The notes under the pieces are model-generated. The model saw nothing but the letters and a program-made list of their open reading frames with translations. It was not told the origin of the DNA and ran no database searches. Shown here one piece after another: positions 19,279 through 27,440 of a stretch of DNA of 35,265 bases. Position 1 is the first letter of the stretch, and the number at the start of each line of letters is the position of its first letter. Source of the stretch: CAZVJA01 sp964626885 (GTDB taxonomy: Bacteria; Planctomycetota; Planctomycetia; Planctomycetales; Planctomycetaceae); assembly GCA_964626885.1 (NCBI GenBank), contig CAZVJA010000031.1, positions 1 to 35,265 of the forward strand, read 5' to 3'. The position numbers and the translations under genes were made by a program.

Positions 19279-19652
19279 CCGTGTCTCCGCTCGGAATCGG
19301 CAGGGAGGAAGTGACGAAGGGGTGACGTAAGGGAGAGGAGAGAAGTGAGGCGGATTCTTAATAAATCCCGCCGAGCCTGTCCAGACGGATTCCCGCCGAA
19401 TCCGAAGGCCCGTTTTGCCCGCAGCCATTCCCGGAACATGCACAGCCGCAATGGCTCAAAAACGCACGCCAACTTGCAGGTTACGGCGATTTCCACCGGT
19501 AACAGGCATCCCCAATGCGAAAACATTCCTCAGCCGATGGAAACCGGTAACGCCTTGTTTTCAGGGAAATTCGGGGTTGGTAAGATCGACTGCGACCTGC
19601 ACCCGAGATCGATCGAAAATCCTCACCAGACGCCCACCTGGAGTACCTTAAA
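19279..19652. other. Divergent promoter region between flhA and creatininase gene
   Basis: 374 bp with no credible gene; the upstream extension of the flhA frame lies in it. CCGGTAAC occurs twice in direct orientation at 19496-19503 and 19544-19551, and an inverted partner GTTACGG stands just before the first, forming an imperfect stem. No convincing sigma-54 (GG-N10-GC) or sigma-28 promoter could be assigned. Confidence 0.4.
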
Positions 19653-20375
19653 ATGCCCCTTGCTGATGAAAACCGAGTTTTATTGATTAAACACACCCGT
19701 CGCGAATTCCGCGAGCGGATGAGATCCGGGGAGTTGAAGGGGTGCATTATTCCAGTGGCTGCCACCGAGCAGCACCTGGAACATCTCGCCATGGAACACG
19801 ATTGGCGAAGCGTGATGCACGTCGCGGTCGAGGTTGCCAAGCGACTGCAACCAAACGTGATCGTCTCACCCGCCATGAATATCGGCATCAGCGAGCATCA
19901 TATGCGGCACATCGGCACCCTCTCGGCGATGCCCGGGAGTTGGCTCGGGGTGCTCTTCGATACGATTCGCAGCATGCATCACGCCGGTTTCAAGAACATT
20001 CTGGTGCTCAACGGCCACGGCGGGAACATTGCCCCTTGCCAAGGAATCTGGCCACAATTCGTGCAGCGGCTGGAGATCAATTTGCAATTCGCGTCCTACT
20101 GGGAATTTCTTCCCGAGGACGTTGCGAAAACACACGTAAAAACCGGCCGAGTTCCCGGCCACGCGCAGGAATTCGAGACTGCTTTCGCCCTGGCTGCGTT
20201 TCCGGAGAATGTGCGTCACGAAGCGATGCGCGATCAGGTCGACAAAGAGCCCCTCTCCGCAACAGCCGAAGCAGGACAAGCGCTGATCGAGGGAATCGTG
20301 GGGGAAGTCACTCGCTTTGTGGAAGGAATGATTACCGGAAAGAACGTGGCGGAGATCCCCCCGTTTATGCCTTGA
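19653..20375 (+). CDS. Creatininase-family amidohydrolase
   Basis: 240 residues, the length of creatininase/creatinine-amidohydrolase proteins. The metal-binding pattern is clear: ATEQHLEHLAMEHDW (Glu39, His41, Asp50) stands for the family's SxEQHGPHLPxxTD, LVLNGHGGN gives the core loop, and GHAQEFETA gives the distal Glu. Family members are metal-dependent amidases acting on creatinine, formamide-type intermediates of flavin or riboflavin biosynthesis, or mycofactocin peptides; the specific substrate here is unknown. The replacement of GPHLP by LEHLA departs from true creatininases, so creatinine is an unlikely substrate. The start ATG is preceded by GGAG nine bases upstream. It is divergent from flhA and followed by a strong terminator. 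Confidence 0.88.
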   Translation: MPLADENRVLLIKHTRREFRERMRSGELKGCIIPVAATEQHLEHLAMEHDWRSVMHVAVEVAKRLQPNVIVSPAMNIGISEHHMRHIGTLSAMPGSWLGVLFDTIRSMHHAGFKNILVLNGHGGNIAPCQGIWPQFVQRLEINLQFASYWEFLPEDVAKTHVKTGRVPGHAQEFETAFALAAFPENVRHEAMRDQVDKEPLSATAEAGQALIEGIVGEVTRFVEGMITGKNVAEIPPFMP

Positions 20376-20415
20376 GAATCTCGAATAAAACGCCATTCCG
20401 CCCGTAAAAAACGCT

Positions 20416-20448
20416 AAAACCACGACCGGGGATACCGGTCGTGGTTTT
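20416..20448. terminator. Bidirectional intrinsic terminator
   Basis: A perfect 14-bp stem (AAAACCACGACCGG with its complement) around a 5-nt loop GGATA. On the plus strand it ends in TTTTACG; on the minus strand in TTTTAGCGTTTTTT. It lies between the convergent creatininase gene (ends 20375) and Cys-rich protein gene (ends 20519), so it can serve both. Confidence 0.9.
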
Positions 20449-20518
20449 ACGCATCGCGTCCCGGAAGACGTGATTTGAAGTGCGGCCTGAAGGACAAACC
20501 GCAATGAATCAGGCGATG

Positions 20519-21286
20519 TTACCTGCGCGTCTGCCAGACGACGGCGGAAGACGGAGCCCGCACATCGGAGGGAGACCGCAATGCGGTCTTGAACGATGGT
20601 GCGTGATCGTCCCAATCTCGACCGGCGGTCTGATGCCGTGGATACCCGCTCGCATGTGACTGAGAATCGTGAAACGACGGATCGGGAACCGGACCGTATC
20701 CGGGGGATCGACTTGCGGTGCATGTCGGGCACGGGGCGGCTCCCGTCGGCGGTGCCATCGACACCGGCTCACACGGGGCAGCACAACCCGGCACTTCACG
20801 CACTGAAGTGCAGCTGCCGCCCGGCACGTAACGCACGCGGTGTTCCGGCACACAAATCGTTGAGACTTGAGGAACCTTCTGGCACACCTCGTACGGAACG
20901 GTGCGACAGCCGACACGCTGTTGGTATTCCGTCCGGGGAATCTGCTTGGTCACCGGCTTCGGCACCCAGATCGTTTTGTAACAACCTTCATCGACCGTGA
21001 CGCAATCGTACTTCGTGACCGGCACGTTGTAGCAGAACTGCTCCTTGCGATAGCAAGTCTTCTTCATGTCGACGTAGTTCACAACTTGTTGTTTGTGATA
21101 TCGAGTGTCCACGATGGGATTCAGCGTGGTGCAAGTGCAGATCTGTTTGGCCGGAGGACAAATCGGATCGCAACTGGGAGCACAACTGGGACCGCAGGCG
21201 GCGACAGGCCCCTGCGCGGCGGCGAGGGCGGGAAAAATCGCACCCAATCCCACGAAAAACAGACAACCGGCGGAAAGTTTCTTCAT
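20519..21286 (-). CDS. Secreted Cys-rich protein with YTV-like repeats
   Basis: 255 residues from the ATG at 21286 (MKKLSAGCLFFVGLGAIFPALAAAQG), a textbook signal peptide cleaved near AAAQ; GGAG lies upstream. The mature N-terminus is a Cys/Pro cluster (CGPSCAPSCDPICPP). Residues 60-165 repeat a pattern of Tyr-x-Val/Pro-Val with Cys (CYNVPVTKYDCVTV, CYKTIWVPKPVTK, CRTVPYEVCQKVPQVSTICV), about 20 Cys overall. Planctomycetes are known to carry Cys-rich YTV-domain proteins in a disulfide-linked proteinaceous wall, and this protein looks like a short relative; membership is inferred from composition. The last 70 residues are Pro/Ser/His/Arg-rich and probably disordered. Likely exported and cross-linked by disulfides. 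Confidence 0.8.
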   Translation of the reverse strand: MKKLSAGCLFFVGLGAIFPALAAAQGPVAACGPSCAPSCDPICPPAKQICTCTTLNPIVDTRYHKQQVVNYVDMKKTCYRKEQFCYNVPVTKYDCVTVDEGCYKTIWVPKPVTKQIPRTEYQQRVGCRTVPYEVCQKVPQVSTICVPEHRVRYVPGGSCTSVREVPGCAAPCEPVSMAPPTGAAPCPTCTASRSPGYGPVPDPSFHDSQSHASGYPRHQTAGRDWDDHAPSFKTALRSPSDVRAPSSAVVWQTRR

Positions 21287-21804
21287 CGGTCCATCTCCTG
21301 ATGAGGCAACTGTGTTCAGGGTGGCCCGACACCATTCCACGCAACAGTTCCGACGATTGACGTCGGGACTCGTCGCGTAGCCGCTTCGTTTTACCGCTTC
21401 AGAAACGAACCAGGGGGCCGCCTCTGACAGCTAAAAACCATCAAGCCGTGCCGAGCACCCCCCTGCCCTTCTTTATCGGCACAACGGGAAGAGTCGCACT
21501 AATCGAAAAACACTTCGCACACGATTTATTTTGAAAAAACCGTCACGCTCGTCGTATCTGAATACTGACAAAGGGTTTATCATCTACACCTCAGACCGAG
21601 ACAACTATGCCAAATGTGGCTTTGGGAAATCTGGACATATGGGGTTGGCTTCTGTTCTGGAAACGGCAAAGATTCGCGGTTTTGCGGCACCGTCAGTAAA
21701 TCCCGAGGAACCGGCTTGTCCCGCATAATCCTGCCTCTGATACTCACGCGACCCCGAGGGGCAGGACGAATGAACATGGTGGTTTTCCCAAGGAAGGGAC
21801 CGGC
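21287..21804. other. Intergenic region between Cys-rich and glycosyltransferase genes
   Basis: 518 bp serving as the divergent 5' region of both genes. It contains an inverted repeat at 21347-21369 (GTTCCGACG-ATTGA-CGTCGGGAC) about 60 bp upstream of the Cys-rich gene start, in its probable leader. A weak sigma-70-like pair, TTGAAA at 21531 and TATCTG at 21555 with an 18-bp spacer, faces the glycosyltransferase gene. No gene is supported; a 65-codon frame at 21531-21728 has poor composition. Confidence 0.4.
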
Positions 21805-23019
21805 ATGCTTCACATTTCCTCTCTGCCAGCATGGCAGATAGCTTGTTTGCTGGCTTACAGCTGCGTCGTCTTGTTGGCGGTGTTTCGTCTGTTTTATTGC
21901 TCCCGAGAGTCAAAACGTATTCGGTTCTTAACTCCGGACCATCCTCGTGCCCATTGGAACACCGTGCCGCTCGTGAGCATCATGATCCCCGCGAAGGACG
22001 AGGCAGCCGTTATCGAGCAATGTGTTCGATCGCTGATGGCCCAGGACTACCAGCGGTTTGAGATTCTCGTCGTGGATGATCGCAGCACCGACGATACCCC
22101 ACAAATCGTGCAGCGACTGGCTCGTGTCGATGGTCGTATTCGGTTAGTGCGGGTTCATGAGTTACCCGAGGGCTGGGCTGGGAAACCGCACGCACTCGAT
22201 CTTTGCCGGCGTCACGCGCGCGGAGAATGGTTCTTGTTCGTGGACGCCGACACGCTGCAAAACCCGTCGTGCCTCAGCGTGGCGATGCGAGAATGTCTTA
22301 ACGAGCGGCTTGATATGCTTTCGCTGATGCCGGGGTTGGAGCTACGGTCGTTCTGGGAAAAAGCCGTGCAGCCGCTGGCGTCCACCTGTCTGATGCTCCT
22401 GTTCCCTCTCAGCCGGGTCAATAACGACGCGGCCCGCGATATGGGTTTCGCGAACGGGCAGTTCATTCTCATCAAGCGATCGGCCTATGAGAGTTCCGGT
22501 GGATTCGCGGCGGTCCGCAACCAGATTCAGGATGACATTCAATTCGGGCGGAACATTCGCCAAGCGGGGTTAAAGCTCCGCGTCGCCGTCGGGGCGGCGA
22601 TTTCGAAAGTCCGCATGTACACATCTCTGGCTGGAATACTTTCGGGTTGGTCCCGAATCTTCTACGGAGCCGTTGAAGGTCGGCCGGGAAAACTTTGGCT
22701 GCTTTTCGCGGCACTCTGCCTGTTCAGCCTGTTGCCCTATTCCATGCTCGCCGCATCCGGAATCGCGCTTTGCTGCGGTTGGAACGTATCTTTTACGACA
22801 GCAATGATTTTGCTCGCGAGCATCCACGAACTGAGTCAATGGGCTCTCTATGCGAAGCTGTACGCCATGTCGGGTACGTCGCTGCGCAGCATCCCACTGC
22901 GGATAATCGGCGTGTTTGTGATGCTGCGTGTGCTGCGGCGCTCGATCCACATGTGCCGCACACAGGAAGTCACCTGGAAAGGGACGACTTATCGGCATTC
23001 GGTGCGTCGCGCGGCCTGA
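21805..23019 (+). CDS. Membrane family-2 glycosyltransferase (HpnB/CrtQ-like)
   Basis: 404 residues. One N-terminal membrane helix (residues 9-30) precedes a GT-A domain: VPLVSIMIPAKDEAAVIEQC, VVDDRSTDDT (89-98), GWAGKPHALDLC, and the metal-binding VDADT (146-150). GFANGQFILIKRSAYESSGGF and QDDIQFGR give the acceptor and catalytic-base region of processive-like GT2 enzymes. Two or three C-terminal helices (LWLLFAALCLFSLLPYSML and following) anchor it. It transfers a sugar from a nucleotide or lipid donor at the inner membrane. The general architecture resembles the hopanoid-associated HpnB and carotenoid CrtQ enzymes, but no hopanoid or carotenoid gene is nearby, so the acceptor is unknown. 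The ATG at 21805 follows AAGGAAGGGA, a good ribosome-binding site. Confidence 0.88.
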   Translation: MLHISSLPAWQIACLLAYSCVVLLAVFRLFYCSRESKRIRFLTPDHPRAHWNTVPLVSIMIPAKDEAAVIEQCVRSLMAQDYQRFEILVVDDRSTDDTPQIVQRLARVDGRIRLVRVHELPEGWAGKPHALDLCRRHARGEWFLFVDADTLQNPSCLSVAMRECLNERLDMLSLMPGLELRSFWEKAVQPLASTCLMLLFPLSRVNNDAARDMGFANGQFILIKRSAYESSGGFAAVRNQIQDDIQFGRNIRQAGLKLRVAVGAAISKVRMYTSLAGILSGWSRIFYGAVEGRPGKLWLLFAALCLFSLLPYSMLAASGIALCCGWNVSFTTAMILLASIHELSQWALYAKLYAMSGTSLRSIPLRIIGVFVMLRVLRRSIHMCRTQEVTWKGTTYRHSVRRAA

Positions 23020-23167
23020 ATCACCCAGTTGTTGGAAGACGGGATCAATCTCCTGCCGATTGCTTGCACTTTCCCTCGCGGGGAGGCATTCTGGGTCATT
23101 CGTGATGGATCGTTCGGCCTGCGCCGACCCGATCTCCACAAGTCTCGAATACCAAGGAATTCCCCGA

Positions 23168-23503
23168 ATGTCGGATGGCTCGAACTCGGCAACACCCCTG
23201 CTCGCCCACATGGTCTACTTCACGCTGCATGACGATTCAACCGCAGCCATATCGAAGCTCGTCGACTCCTGTCACAAGCATCTCAAGAGCATACCAGGAG
23301 TGGTATTCTTTGCCGCAGGCACTCTCACTCCGGATCTAAGCCGCCCGGTCAACGATCGCGGCTTTCATGTCGGATTGCACGTCGTCTTTCGAGATCGTGC
23401 CGCACACGACGCTTACCAGGCTCATCCGCAACACTTGCAGTTCATTGACGAGAACAAAGCAAGCTGGAAGCAAGTCCGGATCTTCGACAGCGACGTTCGC
23501 TGA
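23168..23503 (+). CDS. Dabb-family (stress-responsive alpha/beta barrel) protein
   Basis: 111 residues from the ATG at 23168, which has AAGGA nine bases upstream. It contains a single Dabb domain: AHMVYFTLHDDST at the N-terminus, then a helix (ISKLVDSCHKHLKSIPGVVFFAAG), then FHVGLHVVFRDRAAHDAYQAHPQHLQFI, which matches the family's GFThv...F.....Y..HP.H..F pattern. Dabb proteins are ferredoxin-like dimers; some are aromatic-degradation or polyketide cyclase enzymes, but most are of unknown function. It lies 148 bp after the glycosyltransferase gene on the same strand and may share its transcript. Confidence 0.88.
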   Translation: MSDGSNSATPLLAHMVYFTLHDDSTAAISKLVDSCHKHLKSIPGVVFFAAGTLTPDLSRPVNDRGFHVGLHVVFRDRAAHDAYQAHPQHLQFIDENKASWKQVRIFDSDVR

Positions 23504-23508
23504 AGGCT

Positions 23509-23540
23509 CGCATCGAAAACAGCCTATGGTTTTCGGAGCG
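23509..23540. terminator. Probable convergent terminator hairpin
   Basis: CGAAAAC-AGCCTATG-GTTTTCG is a perfect 7-bp stem, extended by CGC/GCG across a 2+2 internal loop. It lies between the Dabb gene (ends 23503) and the repeat-protein gene (ends 23562), which converge. The T-run is within the stem rather than after it, so efficiency is uncertain. Confidence 0.45.
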
Positions 23541-23561
23541 ATCAGGAGGCCGAGCGGCGGC

Positions 23562-24830
23562 TCAAGTTCCAACCGGCCAAATCAGACGAGTGCTGTCCTC
23601 GTTGAACGCGTCCGCATCGCACGGCAGGAAATGTCGAGGACCGAATGCGTTCTCTCTCTGCGACGTGCGATCTCCCTGTTTGCGTTGAGGAATGATTTGG
23701 CCTGCGCGGGACGCGGACCGGACATTCTTCTTCGCTGAGTCGGAAACGGCCGGCCGTGCCATTTCTTTCCAGAATTCGATACGGAAAACGGCATTCAGCA
23801 GTGGGAAATTCACGGCCGTGAAGTCGGAGAGTCGTTGGCGCGACAAGTCCAATGCGGCGATCGCTTGCTGCAGTTGATTGGGATTCGCGAGGTTCCAGCG
23901 ATCGGCAGGGGGTGCGAGTGGGATCGAGCCCTCGATGCTGATCAGCTTCGATTGCATCGCAATCAGTTGTTCCAGGCTTTGCCCCGCGATATCGGAGCGC
24001 TGAGGCGAGATGACCAAGCGGTCACGAATATCAAGCAACTGCTCCGCGTGGTTCCGCGCCATCGAAATCCCCGCCCCACGGATGACCAGTCGGTCTTTGA
24101 GATTCAACAGGGCGTCGGCGGCAGTTTGCGCCGGCTCGATGTCGTCCGTCTCCTGGATAAGGTTCGACAGCAGCCCATCGACCGAATCCACGCTCTTGTG
24201 CGCCTGCTCGACAGTGCGCGACTGCGAGAGAATTCTTCGCTTGAGCTCACTCAGCCGCTCGAGTTCCGTTTGTGCCCGTTCGGCGTTATCCGCCTCGCCG
24301 ACAAGATGCTGTTGAATATCGAGCATCCGCTGGAGTACTTGCCCCGCTTCCTCGACATTATAGATTTGCTCGGCCAGAAGGCGTTGCATCGAGACCGTTT
24401 CTTCGAGAACGCGACTGGCTGGGGCCGCGTATCGTTGCTGTTCGACAAGCTGCTGCTGAAGTTCGCCCAGTCGATCGAGCGAGCCTGTCGCATCCGTGAT
24501 CCGTGCCGCTTCGGCCTCAACCTCCGACCGGAATTCCCGAATCGACTTGAGAGCCGCATACGAGTTTTGAATGTGGGACCGCTGTGCGCTCAGCAGCGAT
24601 AGAAGATCGTTGGCGTTTCGAACCTGGTCCCGCTCGGCCACTAGCATCTCCATTTGGCCGTGAACGGTCGCCATCTCTTCCTGGATGTTATCGAGCCTCT
24701 GCTTGAGAGGTCGCACGACGGCAAGGTTGAGCGCGAAAATGCTGGAAACCAGCAGCAAGGATGTCAATTTCACAAAATCGCTGAATCCCATTCCTGCGGG
24801 CCGATGACCGGCGGCTTCTGCTCGTTCCAC
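23562..24830 (-). CDS. Membrane-anchored protein with 24-residue tandem helical repeats
   Basis: 422 residues from a GTG at 24830 that has AAGGAACGAACC just upstream; an ATG 13 codons later is weaker. No known family was recognised. One membrane helix near the N-terminus (FVKLTSLLLVSSIFALNLAV, residues 19-38) leaves the rest probably outside. Residues about 73-301 are an ungapped tandem repeat of exactly 24 residues, at least nine full copies plus a partial one. Hydrophobic residues sit at positions 1, 4, 8, 15 and 22, and Ala at 18 (for example LLNLKDRLVIRGAGISMARNHAEQ is copy-like in this layout, split as LLNLKDRLVI / RGAGISMARNHAEQ). Gly, Pro or polar residues at 11-14 suggest a turn between two short helices. 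The C-terminal 100 residues are not repetitive. A neighbour on the same strand is also a repetitive helical protein. Confidence 0.8.
   Translation of the reverse strand: MERAEAAGHRPAGMGFSDFVKLTSLLLVSSIFALNLAVVRPLKQRLDNIQEEMATVHGQMEMLVAERDQVRNANDLLSLLSAQRSHIQNSYAALKSIREFRSEVEAEAARITDATGSLDRLGELQQQLVEQQRYAAPASRVLEETVSMQRLLAEQIYNVEEAGQVLQRMLDIQQHLVGEADNAERAQTELERLSELKRRILSQSRTVEQAHKSVDSVDGLLSNLIQETDDIEPAQTAADALLNLKDRLVIRGAGISMARNHAEQLLDIRDRLVISPQRSDIAGQSLEQLIAMQSKLISIEGSIPLAPPADRWNLANPNQLQQAIAALDLSRQRLSDFTAVNFPLLNAVFRIEFWKEMARPAVSDSAKKNVRSASRAGQIIPQRKQGDRTSQRENAFGPRHFLPCDADAFNEDSTRLIWPVGT
23928..24614 (-). repeat. 72-bp coding repeat array (24 residues each)
   Basis: Codons 73-301 of the protein encoded at 23562-24830. 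Copies begin at residues 73, 97, 121, 145, 169, 193, 217, 241 and 265, with a partial copy from 289; residues 49-72 may be a further degenerate copy. The repeat is visible at protein level by phase of hydrophobic residues; the nucleotide copies have diverged, which implies an old, selected array rather than recent slippage. Confidence 0.75.
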
Positions 24831-25231
24831 GGTTCGTTCCTTCCTCAGGGGATGTTGCCAATCGCTAAGGTCTATCTGCTCGGAACAATTGCCGAATCAT
24901 CGCCAATCGCGACGATCGCTGGCGCTGACCTAGTATCGCCATATTGAACTCGGAGCCCGCAGGAAACCGTCATGGAAGCCTTGCCTTGAAGAAGCGTTGC
25001 CGTGAAACGCGCGGAACGCGGAGATTATGCCGATTGTAATGAAGGTATCGCAGACCTGGAAAATCGGACGAGGATCCACCCGAGTTGGAACCCTTATGAT
25101 GCAGTGGCAACGAGACCGCCCGGTATGGCGCGAACCACTCGCCGCGCAAACGAAAAACCGGCCGGTGAAAACGAGCAGCGTTTCCACCGGCCGGCGTCAT
25201 CGGTTCTTGAGATGGCCATCAGCCGCGTAAA
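24831..25231. other. Intergenic region between the two repeat-protein genes
   Basis: 401 bp with no credible gene. It holds the terminator of the upstream minus-strand gene at 25152-25194 and the 5' region of the 24-residue-repeat gene. Short frames on both strands are shadows with poor composition. No operator or riboswitch was recognised. Confidence 0.4.
25152..25194 (-). terminator. Rho-independent terminator of the four-module secreted protein gene
   Basis: Read on the minus strand, CCGGCCGGTG pairs with CACCGGCCGG (10 bp), followed after one mismatch by a further 4-bp AT-rich segment and a short loop, and the hairpin runs into TTTTTCGTTT. It lies 37 bp beyond the stop at 25232. It should largely separate this gene from the downstream repeat-protein gene. 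Confidence 0.85.
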
Positions 25232-26902
25232 TTACAATTCCAACATGGTCCGAAGTTCAACCAAAGCCGGAGTGGTCTTCGCGGCGAGACGCCCCAATTG
25301 CGGACGTTCCTCGGTATCGCACTTCGAGATGTAGCCGTACAACACGCGCCACTGCTCGTAAAGCTCGATACATTCGCTGCGCAACTGGGTGACACTGGCG
25401 CCCTTGACGATGTTTTCGTGGATACGTCGTGTCCGCACTATGAAGCTGTGCGCCGCGGACCGTGCTTCGGCTTGATAATTCGGATTCCTTTTGTCCAACC
25501 ATTTGTTCGACTCGTAATCGATGTGATCCGCGAGGTTGGCCAATGTCGCAGCGAGTTCGACGGCGGCGTTGCGATCGAACTGCTCACTCTCGATGTTCAG
25601 CGCCGTGCGCAATGCGCCCACGGCTTCCTGAATCTGGTTCAGGACAACCTGGGCTTTCGAGCTTTTCAGCGGCCGGAAGACTCGGTCAAACGATCGCCAG
25701 CTTTCATCGATCCAGCGGAAGGCGCTGATCAGATCGGCACGCGAGCCTCCTGCCTCGACGTTGTCGACGAAATTTTCGCAGAGGCCGTAGAACTCATTGG
25801 CGGTGGGCAATGCCTGCTCCGGCGTCGGCAATTCAATCAACAGCTTGAGCGGGGCACGCGTGAAGTACTCATCGGTCGTCTTTTTCAAGTTCTCCGTGAG
25901 ATACAGCAATTGCGAGCTATCCACCTGCTGTGGCAGCCACAATAGTTCATGAATGTTGCGATTCGTATCCGCAACGCGACGAACGTTTCGATCGACATAA
26001 CGATTTTCAATCGGACGCAGCTTCACGACGTGTGCGGCCCAGATTTGCTGAAACTTCTTGTACTCCGCCACAATCGTTTCATACGAAGCCTGGTCGAGGA
26101 TGACGTCGGCAATATGTTCGGCCTGCTGCCGCAACTGCTGCGTCGTGAGAACCAATTGCGTCCTCTGGTCTGAAGGCTCCAGCTCGAGCGTCAGGTCATC
26201 CTGCAGGTTCTGCAGGTCAACGGCCAACGATGCCGTTCTCGAGGCGAGTTCGCGGTAATTGATCTGTCCCTTCAGCTGGAACAATTCCCCGAGGGAGCGA
26301 TCAATCTGATCAAGCTTATCGACCCGTTGCTGGCAGACCTTGTCGAGCCGTTGCACCTGCTTGAGTTTGTACGACAGCACGCGCCACTTCTGGTCCAGCG
26401 AGACAAACTCCGCGGTAATCACTCCATGGTCATAGCGTTGCTTGGCCTTTTCCTGCAGGACGAAAGCAATCCGCCGAATCTCCAGCATGTCGCCAAACAA
26501 TGGGCGAATTTCGGGGATGTAATCCAGGTCGGTATTAAGCCCGGTCGACAATTGCCCGGCCTCATTGGCAAAATCATCCAGGCCGCGGCGGATGCTTTGA
26601 ATGGTGCGATCGTCGACCGACCGTTGGGAAGCGATTGCCGGCGCCACCGGGTCGACCGGGGAAACGTCGGGAAACCCGGTCATATCCATTTTGTTCAACC
26701 CGCGGAGCAGCTCGTCAACAATCTGCTGACGTCGTTCTTTGTTCGCAGCGCTACCGGACTGACCGAAGACGGATTTCGGCGCCGCGCAGGCCAGCAAGGC
26801 CGCCACAACCGCCAGACCGACCAAAAACCGGACGACGGGACGCGCGGCAGGATCGATGCTGGCCGGCCCCCATTCCCGCAGTTCCCGAAGATTGTGATTC
26901 AC
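25232..26902 (-). CDS. Secreted all-helical protein with four ~115-residue modules
   Basis: 556 residues from the GTG at 26902, chosen because AGGAG lies 7 bases upstream; a TTG 28 codons earlier has no such site. A signal peptide or anchor is visible (FLVGLAVVAALLACAAPKS, near residues 25-43, possible cleavage at VFGQ). The remainder is alpha-helical. Trp residues at 173, 288, 402 and 518 are spaced 115, 114 and 116 and sit in the same local pattern: FVSLDQKW, YKKFQQIW, FRWIDESW, CIELYEQW. After each Trp a similar helix pair follows (LGELF, IHELLW, LRTALNI, LVELRTML about 35 residues later). So the protein is four tandem copies of one module. No known family was recognised. It precedes another repetitive membrane protein on the same strand, separated by a terminator. 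Confidence 0.82.
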   Translation of the reverse strand: MNHNLRELREWGPASIDPAARPVVRFLVGLAVVAALLACAAPKSVFGQSGSAANKERRQQIVDELLRGLNKMDMTGFPDVSPVDPVAPAIASQRSVDDRTIQSIRRGLDDFANEAGQLSTGLNTDLDYIPEIRPLFGDMLEIRRIAFVLQEKAKQRYDHGVITAEFVSLDQKWRVLSYKLKQVQRLDKVCQQRVDKLDQIDRSLGELFQLKGQINYRELASRTASLAVDLQNLQDDLTLELEPSDQRTQLVLTTQQLRQQAEHIADVILDQASYETIVAEYKKFQQIWAAHVVKLRPIENRYVDRNVRRVADTNRNIHELLWLPQQVDSSQLLYLTENLKKTTDEYFTRAPLKLLIELPTPEQALPTANEFYGLCENFVDNVEAGGSRADLISAFRWIDESWRSFDRVFRPLKSSKAQVVLNQIQEAVGALRTALNIESEQFDRNAAVELAATLANLADHIDYESNKWLDKRNPNYQAEARSAAHSFIVRTRRIHENIVKGASVTQLRSECIELYEQWRVLYGYISKCDTEERPQLGRLAAKTTPALVELRTMLEL

Positions 26903-27440
26903 CTCAAGACTCCTTTCTCGATTGGAACTCAACGATACGTGTTGGGTCGAATTGATCTCGTTGCCCGCAGACGGGTCGCTCAGCAATCAGTCTCAATTTT
27001 CAATGGGCGTTTGCCGAGACGGGTCATACGTCATCAGCCATTCAATGCACGCCCAAATAGGAAACAGCGGGGTGCGACTCCTCGCGACTCGGCAGAATAT
27101 CCGGTCGCGGGCCCCTCCTTTCCGGGGGGTCTTGTAGCGGAAGGGGGGAATTCTGTCAAAGTCTTTTGAACACGGCCGGTTTCGCAGCAAGGTTGCCCGG
27201 TTTGAAACCCAGGAAGACAGATTGCCAATCCCCCGGAATCTCCCAGGATTTACAGGGGAGCGGTCCGCAATGTTTGGGGCTAGAACTTGGAATTCAGAGC
27301 GCGAATTGCCCCTGGCAATCGGCATCGATCTCGAGCGAGAGCAGGCCCGACCCGCTCTTGGAGTACACACAGCCGCTGTGCTATTTTCCCTCTCCTTTCT
27401 GACGGTTAACGCCGGAAAACTACGTCCAGATGAATAGGGA
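26903..27440. other. Divergent intergenic region upstream of DUF3754 gene
   Basis: 538 bp between the four-module gene (minus) and the DUF3754 gene (plus). No credible gene: the longest frame, on the minus strand at 26993-27595, is Arg/Ser-rich shadow sequence. A GC-rich stretch GGCCCCTCC-TTT-CCGGGGGGTC near 27110 could form a small hairpin. It presumably holds both promoters, but none could be assigned with confidence. Confidence 0.4.

Noticed and set aside
19279..19443. 55-codon N-terminal extension of FlhA
   Set aside because: No similarity to FlhA, and the inner ATG at 19278 has a well-placed GGAG.
21531..21728. 65-codon plus-strand frame before the glycosyltransferase gene
   Set aside because: TTG start, no ribosome-binding site, no recognisable pattern.
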